A stretch of DNA of 64,000 bases, from positions 7,047,749-7,111,748 of the forward strand of contig OU744720.1 of assembly GCA_916613615.1 (NCBI GenBank), read 5' to 3'. This stretch comes from Steromphala cineraria (taxonomy: Eukaryota; Mollusca; Gastropoda; Trochida; Trochidae). Below the pieces are notes generated by a model. It was given only the letters and a program-made list of their open reading frames with translations, was not told the DNA's origin and ran no database searches. The position numbers were made by a program, and so were the translations under genes. Position 1 is the first letter of the stretch, and each line of letters starts with the position of its first letter. Of the stretch, positions 52,101 to 63,755 are shown piece after piece.

Positions 52101-55100
52101 ATTGTGTAAATGATTATGGCACATTTGTTCTGGACAGAAGTCCCATTGTTGGACTTGAGTACCCAAATACTTGAGTATTAGTTAGTCTAAGTGAGGTTTA
52201 TGTGTGGATTCTGTACACCTAGAAATGTGCCAACGACTGAAAGCAGCACAAAATCCACAACAGTCAGGTGATACTTCAAACTTGACATGTAAAACCGTGC
52301 ATGTTCTAAACACACTGTGTATTTCCAAACAGTGAAGGAACCCAATGGGTTTTGATTTTGATCTTTTGATCTCTGTTTGAAAATACAGCTAAATGTAGGT
52401 GTTTAAGAAACATGCTAAAATGTGAGTTTTAAATGTGTAGCTGAACCTTAAGTTTTATGATTATCCATATAGAAAAGTATATCATAATGGTTGATTTGAT
52501 ATTTTTAATATATTAATTTAAGCCCACTGTTCATGACTTGAACTTATAACAATTCATGCATGCCTGTTAATTAAGATAAAAATGAGTTTGTAGAAAGACA
52601 TTGCATAAGAGGAAGTAAGTTTGGTTTAGAAAACGAACTTGGTTCCTGAGCTTCACAAAGCATCTTCACAAAGGTGTGACAAATGTTTTAATGAAAGTGG
52701 AGCACAATATATAAACCAGGCAATAACAGATATCTATAAACACAGCTTACTCGTTTCTCCATGTCAGCCTTTCCCTGTTCTGCCTGAAGGGCTTTCCTCA
52801 TTCCGAAAGCAACACTGCTCTCGTATAGTGTCTGGTAGGCAGCAATAGTCATCCTGATCTCATCTCGCACTCTCAGAAGGAGCAGACCTCGCTCAGCACA
52901 GTTGATTGTTACTTGCCGGATAAGTTCATCTGTATAAAGTCATATATCATAAATTGTGTTTTTTATAATGTACTCAAAGTGTTTATAGCTTTTAGACTGT
53001 TGACACTTGACATTTATCATTCAAAACAAAATATTTATTTGTTTTATTATATGAATTAATTTCTTACAGAAATGTGCAACATGTTGAAAAAAATGCTTGT
53101 TAAGATTTTTCTTGTAAAATGATATTGTCAAGTTTATTTACATACAGTAGAACTCTGATATAACAAACTGCAAGGGACCAGATACTTTTGTTCGCTATAT
53201 CCGGTTTTCGCTACTCGCGTTTTGACGCCATGCATAGGGCTTTTGACGGGACCTTAAAAATTGTTCACTATATTCGAGTTCGCTATATCCATGTTCTTCT
53301 GTATTTGAGAAAATTGTGAGACATACAAATAATGATTTCATCCTCTTATTAACCGTTTTACGTATCAGGTAACATTTATGCAACTTTTCATGTACACTAG
53401 AGCATTACCTGAAAGTTTATGGACTTACCAAAGCACTGAGAGTACAGTTCCCTCCTAACGGGACAGATGCCAGTTTCTCTCGCCTGTCTTTGTTGAAGTC
53501 GGCGGTCAAGTTCCTCCTGAAGGTTGACCACATCAAGACGGGTGGCTGGAGTGCTGGACACTTGTTGTACCCACAGTTGACCATTTTCTGTCCATTCCCT
53601 GTCAATTTATATTTATATTACTAATGTTTCAATTCTGTATTCCGGTCCCCTGTGTAGGTTTAATATACAAACCTCATATCTTATACAGTTATCATTTACA
53701 TAATGAAGAGTGTGATAATTTCAAAGATTTCATTCAGTAAGTGGAATTTCAAAGGATGATGTATTTTTGTAATTTTTCCTAACCTTTTTAATGATAATAA
53801 CCAGTAATATTTCAAACACACCTTGGTGGAAGAATGCTGTTGAGGATTTCATCTGTTTGTTGAGCTGCTTTGGCATCTACTGGTGCAAGCTTCTGTTTTG
53901 TAGGTGGGTTTGGTACGGGCCCTGTTCCCGATGGAGGTGTGGGACTAACTTTCAATGCTCTCGCCTGAAATGTAACAAAGATTTCATATTAATTTTGGTA
54001 TTAACTTCATAGTTATTAAGGAATTAAAAGGAATGCAAGATTGACATTTTCCTTGAAGTTATCGGTTTACTAATACATGTACTGCCATGCTTAACTTCAA
54101 ATAAACTCAACAATTTTTACATTGTAGTAACATAGACATATTCAAACAGTGTTTTAAATGAAAAATTATTTGACCTCATCATTAGAAAATGTATTGTGGT
54201 GTTTTATCTGACCCAAAATCAAAACAGATGATCAAGTGTATTGCTAATGCTCATGAATGAAAAATGGCGAGGAAGTTTATTATTTATTCATGCCCAATCC
54301 TGTTATCGTATTTGACTATTGCATGAGAATTCTGGTGTGGTGATCTTATTAACACCCAAGACAAGTTTTCTAAATATTTATCGATTTTTTCAAATTAATT
54401 CTCTACATAATGAAATATACTTCAGGTATTATTTGATATATATGTAGGACTCAAATCCATGGCAGGCCTCAAATCCGTGGCGGATTTCCAAATCCATGGC
54501 GGATTTTCAAATGCATGGAAAATTGCCGTACCTATCAAAAGCTGTGGCGGATTTTGAATTGACTGTGATTAGACATTTTTAGAATTGAGTTACCAATATC
54601 AAATTTATGTGTTTTCCTACATGTACTTAACTGTTTTCTAGGCCAAAATCTGCAATTGGTAAATAAGTAATGCAATCGGGACAACAATATGTTCGCCACT
54701 AAATTAATATCTTTAGGAAATTAGCCCTTGGATTCTCGTTAGACTGACTTTTTTAGCAGTTAGATATTCGTTGACTATCTTTTTTTAACCCTTGGATCCG
54801 TATCGGCAATGTTTTAGGGTTAGTTTGTCTAGTGTAAGGGTCGGTAACGTATATTGGAGATAAAGTCGCGAACGTATTGTACAGTGAACCTATAACGCTA
54901 ACCCTAACCCTAACCGTTAAGAAACCCCATAATATGAATCCAAGGGCTAAAGAAGATATTTAGTTTGAATCCAAGGGCTAAAGAAGATAGTTTCAGCAAA
55001 TTTATGACTATAGAAGACAGTTGCAATGCATTCGAGGGCTACAATGGAGAGCTGATATTTTTCCAAGGCGTAAATAGACAGTATGACGGAAATGAGTTAC

Positions 55101-55653
55101 ATAGAGCAATTGGTATTATATGCTATCTCGGACGGGAAAAGCGGCTGAATTCTTTTCTCACTGTTGGAAAATATCTTGCCATCCCAATGAAAAGCAGCGG
55201 TTTCGTCTGGCGACGCGAACAGTTAGCGATTATGACGTCATCCGTCAATGACGTCACTTAACATGACGTCAACAAACAATCAAACAATCAAACTCGCCAT
55301 AGATTTGGAAATCCGCCATGGATTAGAGACCCGCCACAGATCTGAGTCCTACATATATATGCAGTGAACCATATACATTGACTTGATCTGATGTCAATCA
55401 TATCAAAATAAAAAACCTAGATAATAATAATCATTATTATGCGATCGTATTCAGTTAACAAACTCGACGACAACAAGAAGACAAAACTCAGAAAAGACAC
55501 TTGTCATTCTAAGATACATAACAGTAAATAATTATCAGAAAGTGAAAAGAACAAAATCAACTTAAAGCATACCCTTGGAGTTTTCTTATCCGTATTCCTG
55601 CTTACAAGAACAGGGTTGTCGTATTTCACGAGCGAGGCGTTTGGGGGAATCAT
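49104..55653 (-). CDS. DNALI1: Axonemal inner-arm dynein light intermediate chain p28 (DNALI1), seven coding exons
   Basis: Component of single-headed inner dynein arms in motile cilia and flagella. Exons in transcript order are 55653-55573, 53964-53822, 53598-53429, 52929-52751, 51656-51639 (18 nt), 50093-49929 and 49139-49104. They give 792 nt, 263 aa plus stop, or 257 aa without the microexon (human about 258). The start MIPPNASLVKYDNPVLVSRN closely parallels the human N-terminus. Exon 3 has TGICPVRRELYSQCFD, exon 4 VRDEIRMTIAAYQTLYESSV, and the C-terminal coiled coil ends EGIIAPKK. The proline-rich stretch in exon 2 is the least conserved part. An AATAAA on the minus strand lies at 48781-48776. 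The gene is divergent from EMC2, whose ATG is 144 bp away. Introns hold several small transposons. Confidence 0.96.
51639..51656 (-). other. DNALI1: 18-nt microexon of DNALI1 encoding six acidic residues
   Basis: On the minus strand, atag precedes and gtaaga follows the 18 nt, which read Asp-Glu-Glu-Glu-Glu-Glu in phase 0. Both neighbouring exons are also phase 0, so inclusion or skipping keeps the frame. Skipping restores the family's normal length and the usual junction MEKR-ISDLE, so the exon may be alternative, lineage-specific or simply a splice-like intronic GA-rich stretch. Confidence 0.5.
51879..52038. mobile_element. 160-bp MITE with CAGTGGC-type terminal inverted repeats
   Basis: The left end is cagtggctgatccca and the right end, inverted, is cagtggcggatccagtaat. 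CAGTG ends are typical of hAT-like elements. No matching 8-bp target duplication was found. It lies in an intron of DNALI1 and resembles the ends of the longer element at 62837-63446. Confidence 0.62.
53145..53301. mobile_element. Pogo/Tigger-like MITE, copy 2 (157 bp)
   Basis: The ends read CAGTAGAACTCTGATATAAC and, inverted, CAGAAGAACATGGATATAGC, bordered by TA on both sides. Interior words (GCAAGGGACCAGA, TTCGCTATATCC) match copy 1 at 35845-35947. It lies in a DNALI1 intron. Confidence 0.75.
54436..55360. mobile_element. 925-bp element with about 70-bp terminal inverted repeats enclosing telomere-like motifs
   Basis: The ends atatatatgtaggac (54436-54450) and its complement (55346-55360) begin imperfect inverted repeats of about 70 bp. 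These are built from sub-repeats around aaatccatggcggattt on the left and the mirror form on the right. Inside, gaatccaagggctaa (54936-54950 and 54967-54981) is inverted to 54721-54735. That inner pair encloses tttagggttag and ctaaccctaaccctaacc (54897-54914), telomere-type hexamers. A 98-codon frame (54965-55261) shows no transposase motif. The element lies in the first intron of DNALI1 and is probably a non-autonomous DNA transposon. Confidence 0.72.
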
Positions 55654-55797
55654 GTTGGCCGCTGTGTAAGAATGAATCCAAAACAGCCTTGTCGGGGGTT
55701 GATGAGGACGCTAAAGTTTGTAGCTATAGCAACAAAGCTGATGCGCATGCGCGAACTTATGGGTAATCTCGAACGAAACGAGATTTTGTGATCCAAG
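55654..55797. promoter_or_regulatory. Bidirectional DNALI1/EMC2 promoter with X-box-like and NRF1 sites
   Basis: Only 144 bp separate the two start codons. gtagctatagcaac at 55720-55733 resembles the RFX X-box: the right half AGCAAC fits fully and the left half GTAGCT has one mismatch, with a 2-bp spacer. tgcgcatgcgc at 55742-55752 is a perfect palindromic NRF1 site, common in housekeeping and divergent promoters. No TATA box is seen. RFX factors drive ciliary genes, which fits DNALI1. The assignment is by motif only. Confidence 0.72.
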
Positions 55798-58700
55798 ATG
55801 GCGCGTCACATAAATTGGGAAGGTACTGCAAAACGATGGCATTTGTAACTATGTTTTGGTGGTTGAGAATTACTGAACGAACCAGTATTCAAAAACTCGC
55901 ATCCATATTGACAGATTTATTGAATCTACTGCTTTTTAATACATATGTATTTGTAATTAATCGGCAAATTGCTGAATTTAAATGCCGGTAATTAAGTCAC
56001 GCCGCATGATCATATGGGAACCAGTGGTTTCGTTCGTAGATAAACAGATTCGTAGAGACCTTCAAAAATTCAATTAACGGGCTTTTTTCATATATGATGT
56101 ATTGTGAATATTTATTGTGTATCTTGCACTTTTGTAATGCTGTAAATAATGACGATATACGTTGTAAAATAAAAAATAAAAAAAACTTATGGATGAATTT
56201 AGATCACTGATATCCTAAATATTATAATTTTGGAATTATCAAAATCATTTTATTTTTGTCTTCATATCTGCAATACAAACTAGATCTAGTAGTGAGTTGT
56301 TTTGATTGTACATTACTTTGTCGGCGACTTACCCGTTTCATCTTCTCAGCATCCAATTAATTATATAATCTGCGTCAGTAATCCTCTGGCTCCAGACAGC
56401 GATTATCCGCTCCGTGACGTCACTAATATAATTGCTGCCATCAGAAGCTTGCCGGGTGGAAAAGCTCAAACACCGCGCGTGCAACCAGTGAACGCTGCTG
56501 GCTCAAAAGTAGACTCCAAACTCGTAGGATTCATATCGCAACTCCGAACGACTCAAGAAAGAGTTCCGCAAGCCAATATTTAATTTATTTTTTGAAGTGC
56601 ATTGCATTATCAAAACATATCCTATGTGCAAACCAATTATCAATATTTAACTCAACTTTTATCATGTTCATACGCCTAACGTTTAAAGTAAACTCTCGAA
56701 CCGATTCTTTAGTATGCAAACTAAGCATTTGGTTCGGGTTATTCATGGTGCCATATCGATTGATGCACGAAATCCGTGTAACAATGCCCCTGCCACTGAC
56801 GGCAGGGCAACTATCGGAGAGACAATCGGAGGGAAGGCGCCCTGACTTGAGTTGAGTAATCCTGCAAACCAATGAACACAAAATAACAACACAACAATCT
56901 ACTCAGTTTATTTATACACAGCATTACATCGATCGTATAAACTACCATCTAATACCTTTGATGTAAAGTTATTCTCCTTTAAATACATTTAAATATACTA
57001 TATTATCATTTACAGTGATAACTCAATTAGTTACATACAAATGAACTTATTTCACTATTTTTTTACTCTCTACGAAACTGTTTTTCATTTCATCTACGAA
57101 CCTGTAAAAACACCCATCTACGAACCCGTTTCCTCTACGAATAAACCTATTTTTTAAAGTTCAAAGCCAATTTGCCCAATCCATGTTAGGCCTACAAAAC
57201 AGACAATAAGCACAAATAAAAGAATATCAAGTAACCCAATGGAACAAAATCATAAGGCAAACTGCCCTCTACATTATTCAAATGAAGAATATTTGCATCC
57301 ATAATCTTTTGCATTATAAGTATAACTAGTTCAGATACCATATTTCCTCTAATATTTTTTCAGGATCTTTACCCTCTCAGTGCTTATTGGAGACCTTGCA
57401 CTTGTTTTTTTAAAATATTTGAACGGAAAAGCAATTATTTAAAGGTTTAGACCCAGCCCTTTTCCAATACATATTGAAGGAAATTTTGTTGCTTTCATGT
57501 ATGAACCCTCAGTCTCTGCAAAAAGTCATGTCTGATTAGAGATCATCCAAATTTTTTATTTGCAGAAGCTCGTAGTATCTTGAGGAAGTTGCGAGAGGAG
57601 CAGGTGCGTGATGGGGACACTGTGGTGCAGCTGTGGGAGAGGGTGCTCATGGAACAGAGCGACAAGCTCGGAGATGAATGTAAGGCGAAACTTCAGATTT
57701 GTGATCTCAATACAATCATGTTTAGGGATACTTGATGTTGACAGTTCATATTAGCTTACTGGAGACAAATATGCATCATGTCTCCTTTGTCGAGCAAACC
57801 TAGCAATTAACAATAAATGATGCATAAGGCTTTCAACATGTCAATGAAATATGTTACGGTTCATATCCAAAGATTTGCATTTAAGCAAGAGAGATGAATC
57901 ATTGACTTATGATAATTGAATATTATTTTCTTCAGCCTGGTTGGTGCATGAACAAGTTTGTGTTGCTGCCTTAGACTGTAGAAGGTTAGACCTAGCAGAG
58001 GTGAGTACCATTTACGCATTTCAATCAGTTGACATTCAAGTTTAGGCCTTTGCAATTTTAATAAACTAGTCACAGGCTAATTAAAGTCTTAGTGCGGTTC
58101 TTCAATTTCTGCATTTTTGATATAATGTCCTGTGTATTGGATGCGTCAGAAATCTTTACATATCTAATAAAAATTTAAGGGTTCTTCACTCAAAGCATGA
58201 AATTTTGACTCAGTGAATCAAATTGGTAGGTGATGATAAGTCTGTAGACTCTTGAAATGAACTAATAAGTTGTCAAATTTAAAAAATAAAATAAAATGCA
58301 ATTAAAGGGAGACTGAGTTTTCTTAGCTCTGAAGTCTTTTCTTAGATTTGCTTAGGTTTTTTAAATATTCTAGGGTCTGGCTGAGAGACTAGTAAATCTA
58401 AAAATATTGGTTCAATCTTGTTAATATGTGACGGTTTAACGCTATATTTTGCAGGCTTGTATTGAGACCCTGGAGTCCAAGTTTCCTCACAGTGTGCGGG
58501 TTCACAGGCTGCGCGGCATGTTCTATGAAGCTGATGAAAGGTAACAACTTGCTCTCAATAATGATTATCTTGAGCTAGAATATAACTTGTTTTGATAGGT
58601 GTGAATTTCTACATACTACTTGGTTTTTGTTTTTGGAGTTACCAGGGAAAAAAGTTCACCTATTCCATCCGAAGCCAGCTGGGCCCCTAAAATATTTTTT

Positions 58701-61700
58701 TCAGGAGCCCAGAATAAAATCCAGGAGCCCAATCAAGTAAATAGAAACATAAATAAAATAATTTTTCAATTGTTTAATTTAAACTATTTAAATAAGGCCA
58801 ACCAAAGTGACATAACATGAAAAAAGCTAAGATTATTCTCAATAAATATTGACCAAATTGACAAGATTATTGGAAGGGAGCCGAGGTCACTCTTTCTTAC
58901 TTTCGTTTTCAAGTGGCAGTCGTGTCTACGATGGCATTATCTTGATTTTTGAAATGACGACGTAGATTGTTGAATCTCTTAGAATATTGTACTCTCATAA
59001 AATAAATCTTATAATATCATTCGCCACCTGGGCTACTGGAATTTGGATGTTAGGGGCCCAACTGGATTTTTAGTGGCCATGGGCGACTGGGCCCCTGTAA
59101 ACTTTTTTCCCTGTGAGTTCCTAAATAAGTAACACTGACAGTTTAGATATTATCAAATCTAAATAGATATTATCAAACCTAAATAGATATTATCAAATCT
59201 AAATAGATATTATCAAATCTAAATAGATATTATCAAATCTAAATAGATATTATCAAATCTCAATATTAAGTAAACATTGGAAATATAATTTCATCACATC
59301 ACATGCACATATATCTAGTTATTTTGATAAAAATTTACAAATCTCAACTTTTCACATTAAGTAGTAAAATATTAAAATGGGGAAAAACTAAATATCATTG
59401 CATTGGTCAAATTCAGCTGAATTGTCCATTGCATTGGCTTTGACGTTGTCCGATACAATTATTTGACGTCATTACCTCTCTTTAGGATGTATTTTGAGTT
59501 GAAATGTGTTACTTAGAATATGAAATCTGTTCATCTTTGCTATTATATTTGTGATATTTAATGTATAAATTTATGTTACGATGCCCAAAACTGTAAGTAG
59601 GAAGTGTTCATTATTTATTTATTTATTTGCAAAGAGCACCTGTTTGAATAAATGCACCATCTGTTACAGTCACAGTCAATTAATCTAATAACATTTATGA
59701 TTTCAGATTTGAGAAAGCTGACCAGACATACCAGAAAATCATTGAAGGGGACAAAACAAACATGGTCGTATCATTATAGAAATTTGTTAAAAATTTTATT
59801 ACTTAAGGAATGATATCATTAATGCAATTTTTGAATAAGACAAGATAAATAATGTTTTATTGCCCAACTGGAATAATCAATATTGTGTACATCAAATCTA
59901 AGAAAACAGCATTCAAGACATAGGCACATTAGATACATTCATTATCTCCAGTTTACAAAAAGAAATGTATATTGACATCTGAGTAAAATGGTTATATGTT
60001 CCATGTTGCAGTTTGCAAGAAAAAGGCAGGTTGCGATACTCAAGGCTCAACAGAAGAACACGGAAGCTATAGAGAAGCTGAATGAGTATCTTAAAAAGTG
60101 AGTTGTGGGAGGCTTATCAGTATTGATGTTTCACTTTTGTTATTACTGTTTCACGATTAAACAGCTATATATTGTAGTTGTAACTCCAGTGTTTCAGCCA
60201 GACCCCGCCCTTGCTCCATTCACACACTTTTATGAGAATTGGTGTATGAAATCAACTACACAGCGTTTGCATTGGCGCAAAAATATTAACCACTGCAGGT
60301 CATACGATTTTGATGACATTAGTTAAAATAAAGTACTTTTCTGCATTTTGTTCCTTTAGAATTAGTTATGAAGAGTCCAAATACATCGCATTAAAGTAAG
60401 TATCATATTTTGATGGCATGACCTGACTTCTCAACCAATGAGATTGCGAATCAATGACACACCTCTCGATAAACCATTGAGATCTCGAATCGTAATGCAA
60501 AAGTATTAATAATTAGCCACATGTTCAGACGCACTATCTGTAAATTGTCACATTTTGCAGTGTTTCTAAAATGAATTACCCCAGTAAGCTTCAAATTATG
60601 TTGGAAAAAAATTCAAATCAGATCTTCTATATAAAATTATGTTCAATGTCAGAAATATGTGTTGAGTTGGAACTGCCATGCTGCCGATGAGCAGACACCT
60701 AATCCATATATGGAAGTGAAACTACAAATTCATTGAATTGTAAAACCAAAACGAGTCTTCCATTCATTCGTGAATGTGACGGTATCTAATTCTGATCATT
60801 TGACTGGCTGGTAGTTTTCTCGTATCTAAATTAATCCTCTCGTATGGTATCGGTTACATTGCGAAGTAATGCGAGATATTGTCTAATCCGCCATTTATTT
60901 GGTTGACATAAGAAGGTGACAAAACGAATATGAAACGCCACCGCAAAACATAGTTTTTTAGTAAACCTACGGTGATTCCAGCAGTAGATCGCAGTGACAA
61001 TACTTAAAACCGGTAATTAAGTTACTGTTAACTGAATGCAGAAATCAATCTGGCGACTGAAGAACAACTGAATCTCCGATCACGTCTTACTCAAAAAAGA
61101 CATTCGTTTGATAAATTACTTAAAACAGATATATGATTTTTGAGAGTTGGCACACATTATGACTCTGTTGGCACACTTTTCAAAGGTGAGTGTGCCAATT
61201 GGCACATAATGACTAAATCCTGGCTGAAGCACTGTAACACTTTCCGGTTCTGACATCTATTATAATATCTTGACGTTTATTCTAAGAGGAAGGTTATCTC
61301 CTGGGATTGCAGTGGTGTCTTACAATTTGACACTCTGTACAGGGGTCAAAATTAGTCTAATTGGGGTACTAGCCATTCGGACTAGTGCATTCCTGAGAAC
61401 ACCAGCCTAAAAATATTCTGACTAGCCAAATACACCAACTTGGCAATATAATCATATTTTCTTCAAGTTCAACTAGTCCTTCGGACTACCAGTCATTGCA
61501 CTTTACTAGCCCAGCATCTTTTGCACTAGCCATGGGCTAATGGGCTAGTGCTAATTTCGAACCCTGCTGTAACCAAAAGCTGTTACAAATTCTTTACTGG
61601 TTCATGCTTATGCATTTATATTTTTCAGAAAGTGTATTTTAATTCCTTTCAGCCACATGAAAATTTATCTTGCACCAGTTCTCTACTATTATTTTAAAAA

Positions 61701-63688
61701 TGAGAAAAAGCAGGTTTTATCTTTGGTCAATCTCAAGAAGTCAAAACATTCATACGTCCCTAGTCTTATGGGTTCTTCCAACTTGTCAGCCATGTAAGAC
61801 TAAATGATTTGGTTTTAATCAGATTGCATCTATGGCAAACACAAATTTTTTAATGAAAAGTACCTCTTTCAGAGTTGTTCCTAGAAGGGTCCTTGAGAAA
61901 TTTGCCCACACTTTTGGCTTGGCGTCCTTTTAACTTTGAGAATTAGGAATTAGAATTGCAAAGGGTCCCACATGCTCTTAATTTGCCAAAATGACCCCCT
62001 CAGCTTATCACCTAAGTTAACAAGCTGAGAATGTTGCAGGTTCATGACGGACTACGAGGCGTGGATGGAGCTGTGTGACCTGTACCTGGAGGAACACGAC
62101 TACAACAACGCTGCCTTCTGTGTGGAGGAACTCATCATGTCCAACCCTCACAACCATCTCTTCCACCAGAAATATGCAGAGGTAGCCTTTTGTTCTTCAC
62201 CTTGATTTTGAATTATTGCCAATTGAGCTGACCATCAGTTGTCTTCCTTCTCTTGTAATTGTTAACTCTTTATCACAGAAGCGCCGCTAATGGCTGAAAT
62301 ATTGCCCCAGCGGCGTTATATAATAACTCAGTCACTCACTATATCACAGAACAGGAGCACTGCTACAGTTACCTCCCTTGGTTCCCACTTCCCACTATTC
62401 GATTATTGACTCACTCTTGAAACTATCACTCTGATGCATTCTTAAGAAAATGCTTCACTGAACCATTGGTAGACTTGATTTAGGTACTTATAAGGAAGCG
62501 AACTTCTCTTTATCCTGGGTTGAAAAATAAGTAAATATTGACTCTATGATTTTCAGATCCGCTACTCTCAAGGTGGCTCTGACAACATGGAGCAGGCTAG
62601 AGCATACTTCTCCCAGGCTGTCAAACTGAACCCCAACAACACCAGGGCCCTCTACGGACTCCTCCTTGTAGGTTATCTCACACCTCCTCTATAGAACAGT
62701 CCCTTTCATAGGGCATATTCAACATCTTTGTAGCGATATTTGTTGGTTCAAATAGTTCTGTTCTAAACTCAACCTTAATCTTCCAAGTAAAATTATGCAA
62801 TAAAAAAGACCTCTGAAAATCACCACAATTTGATGGCAGTGGCAGATCCTGGAATTTTGAAAGGGGAGGTTTACCTGTCCCCATTTATGTTGACCCTTTT
62901 TACTGGCAATCCAATTTTTCTTCTAAAAAAGTATGGGGTTTGAATTGCTTTAAAGAGACACAGAGTATGTTGATAGGATCACAAATGTCAAATTTTGAAA
63001 TCGATGTTATTACATCGGGGACCACAAACTGTTACTGAAAATAGCAAGTTAAAGGTCAATCAGTACATTAGAGCGACAACACGGCCATTCAAAGTCGCGA
63101 TTTTGATCGAAAACCGGACAGTGGCGCGCGCAAATTCGCCAAACATAATTTTAAAACCTTGTCATAAGCTGACAGGAAGATATATTTGATTCGATAGTGT
63201 TTATTAGGTATTGTAACTAATAGGTAGATTAAGTGGATGCATAATTTCGAATATTAAACGTATTTGAGATTTTCCCTAAATCAAGCATTTTAGAGATATT
63301 ATGCATAAATGGATATAATTGCAAGTCCAGTGATGAGATATGAAATGTCAATCAGCATATTAGATATTTTGTAGCTTATCAAAACCAAATAATATTTCAA
63401 GAAAGATACTCTGTGTCACTTTAACTCTCCTCAAAATCTGCCACTGCATTGTTTTACTGTTTGTGTTTCTTTTCATTGAAGTGTTAATCAACATTGAAAT
63501 TGTGAGAAGTGATTTTTATTTAATGCAAATACATATTTCTATTTGGATTATTGTTATAAACATAACATTTTCTGGTCCTCCAGTCTGCGATGAGTGTTGC
63601 GATGAGTACTGGGAAAGGAGCCAAGGAGAAACAAGCCAACAGTAAATACGCAGCCTGGGCGGCCGAACAGATAGTCCTCAAGTACAAG
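55798..63688 (+). CDS. EMC2: ER membrane protein complex subunit 2 (EMC2/TTC35), 3' end outside window
   Basis: Cytosolic TPR scaffold of the ER membrane protein complex, which inserts transmembrane helices into the ER. Nine exons are seen: 55798-55822, 57566-57679, 57936-58000, 58455-58540, 59707-59764, 60012-60097, 62040-62181, 62557-62667 and 63584-63688 (792 nt, 264 aa so far; human 297 aa). The last exon here ends in a gtacgt donor, so the C-terminal exon(s) lie beyond 64000. Family landmarks are [28 protein letters not shown] and [20 protein letters not shown], and [10 protein letters not shown]. The start [12 protein letters not shown] lies in a good context (caagATGgcg). The exon 5 donor (ATG|gtcgta) is weak. 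Introns hold hAT-like and SINE-like repeats. Confidence 0.95.
56280..56880. other. Less AT-rich intronic segment in EMC2 intron 1, unrecognised
   Basis: Open frames at 56302-56583 (+), 56592-56855 (+) and 56585-56881 (-) sit in a block richer in GC than the rest of the intron. No domain is recognised. A small hairpin (ccctgccactgacggcaggg) lies near 56788. It may be a decayed mobile element; exon status is unsupported. Confidence 0.25.
58643..59113. mobile_element. 471-bp hAT-like element with CAGGG ends
   Basis: The terminal cagggaaaaaagtt (58643-58656) is exactly inverted at 59100-59113, and further inward both arms have CTGGGCCCC-type words. The 8 bp flanking are ggagttac and tgagttcc, agreeing at six of eight positions, compatible with a worn hAT target duplication. 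There is no transposase. It lies in EMC2 intron 4. Confidence 0.7.
59145..59262. repeat. 20-bp tandem repeat, about six copies
   Basis: The unit is agatattatcaaatctaaat, nearly perfect over six copies, with one variant (caaacc). It sits 30 bp downstream of the hAT-like element in the same EMC2 intron. Confidence 0.9.
59350..59483 (-). repeat. Dispersed repeat, copy 2 (inverse copy at 47703-47830)
   Basis: The reverse complement matches the copy 11.5 kb upstream over about 130 bp, with an identical stretch starting aaagagaggtaatgacgtca. It lies in EMC2 intron 4. Element type not recognised. Confidence 0.7.
62283..62345 (+). repeat. SINE-like 3' tail, copy 1
   Basis: The segment taatggctgaaatattgccc, then cagcggcgtta and a (TCAC)n tail, is of a type I recall as common in molluscan genomes. 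The head of the element is not evident here. It lies in EMC2 intron 7. Confidence 0.5.
62837..63446. mobile_element. 610-bp element with CAGTGGCAGAT terminal inverted repeats
   Basis: The left end is cagtggcagatcctgg and the right end, inverted, is cagtggcagattttgag. The first 11 bp are exact and continue with similarity. No target duplication was confirmed. A 64-codon open frame inside has no motif. The ends resemble those of the 160-bp MITE at 51879-52038. It lies in EMC2 intron 8. Confidence 0.58.
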
Positions 63689-63699
63689 GTACGTTACAC

Positions 63700-63755
63700 T
63701 CCATATAGCTGGAATATTGCCCAAGCTTTGCTAAACAATATCTCACTCACTGTAA
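63700..63755 (+). repeat. SINE-like 3' tail, copy 2
   Basis: tatagctggaatattgccca, followed after a short gap by ctaaacaat and a short TCAC tail, parallels the copy at 62283-62345. It starts just after the exon 9 donor of EMC2. Only the tail portion is recognisable. Confidence 0.5.

Noticed and set aside
54965..55261. A 98-codon frame inside the 925-bp inverted-repeat element
   Set aside because: No transposase catalytic motif or known domain is visible; it is too short for an autonomous transposase.
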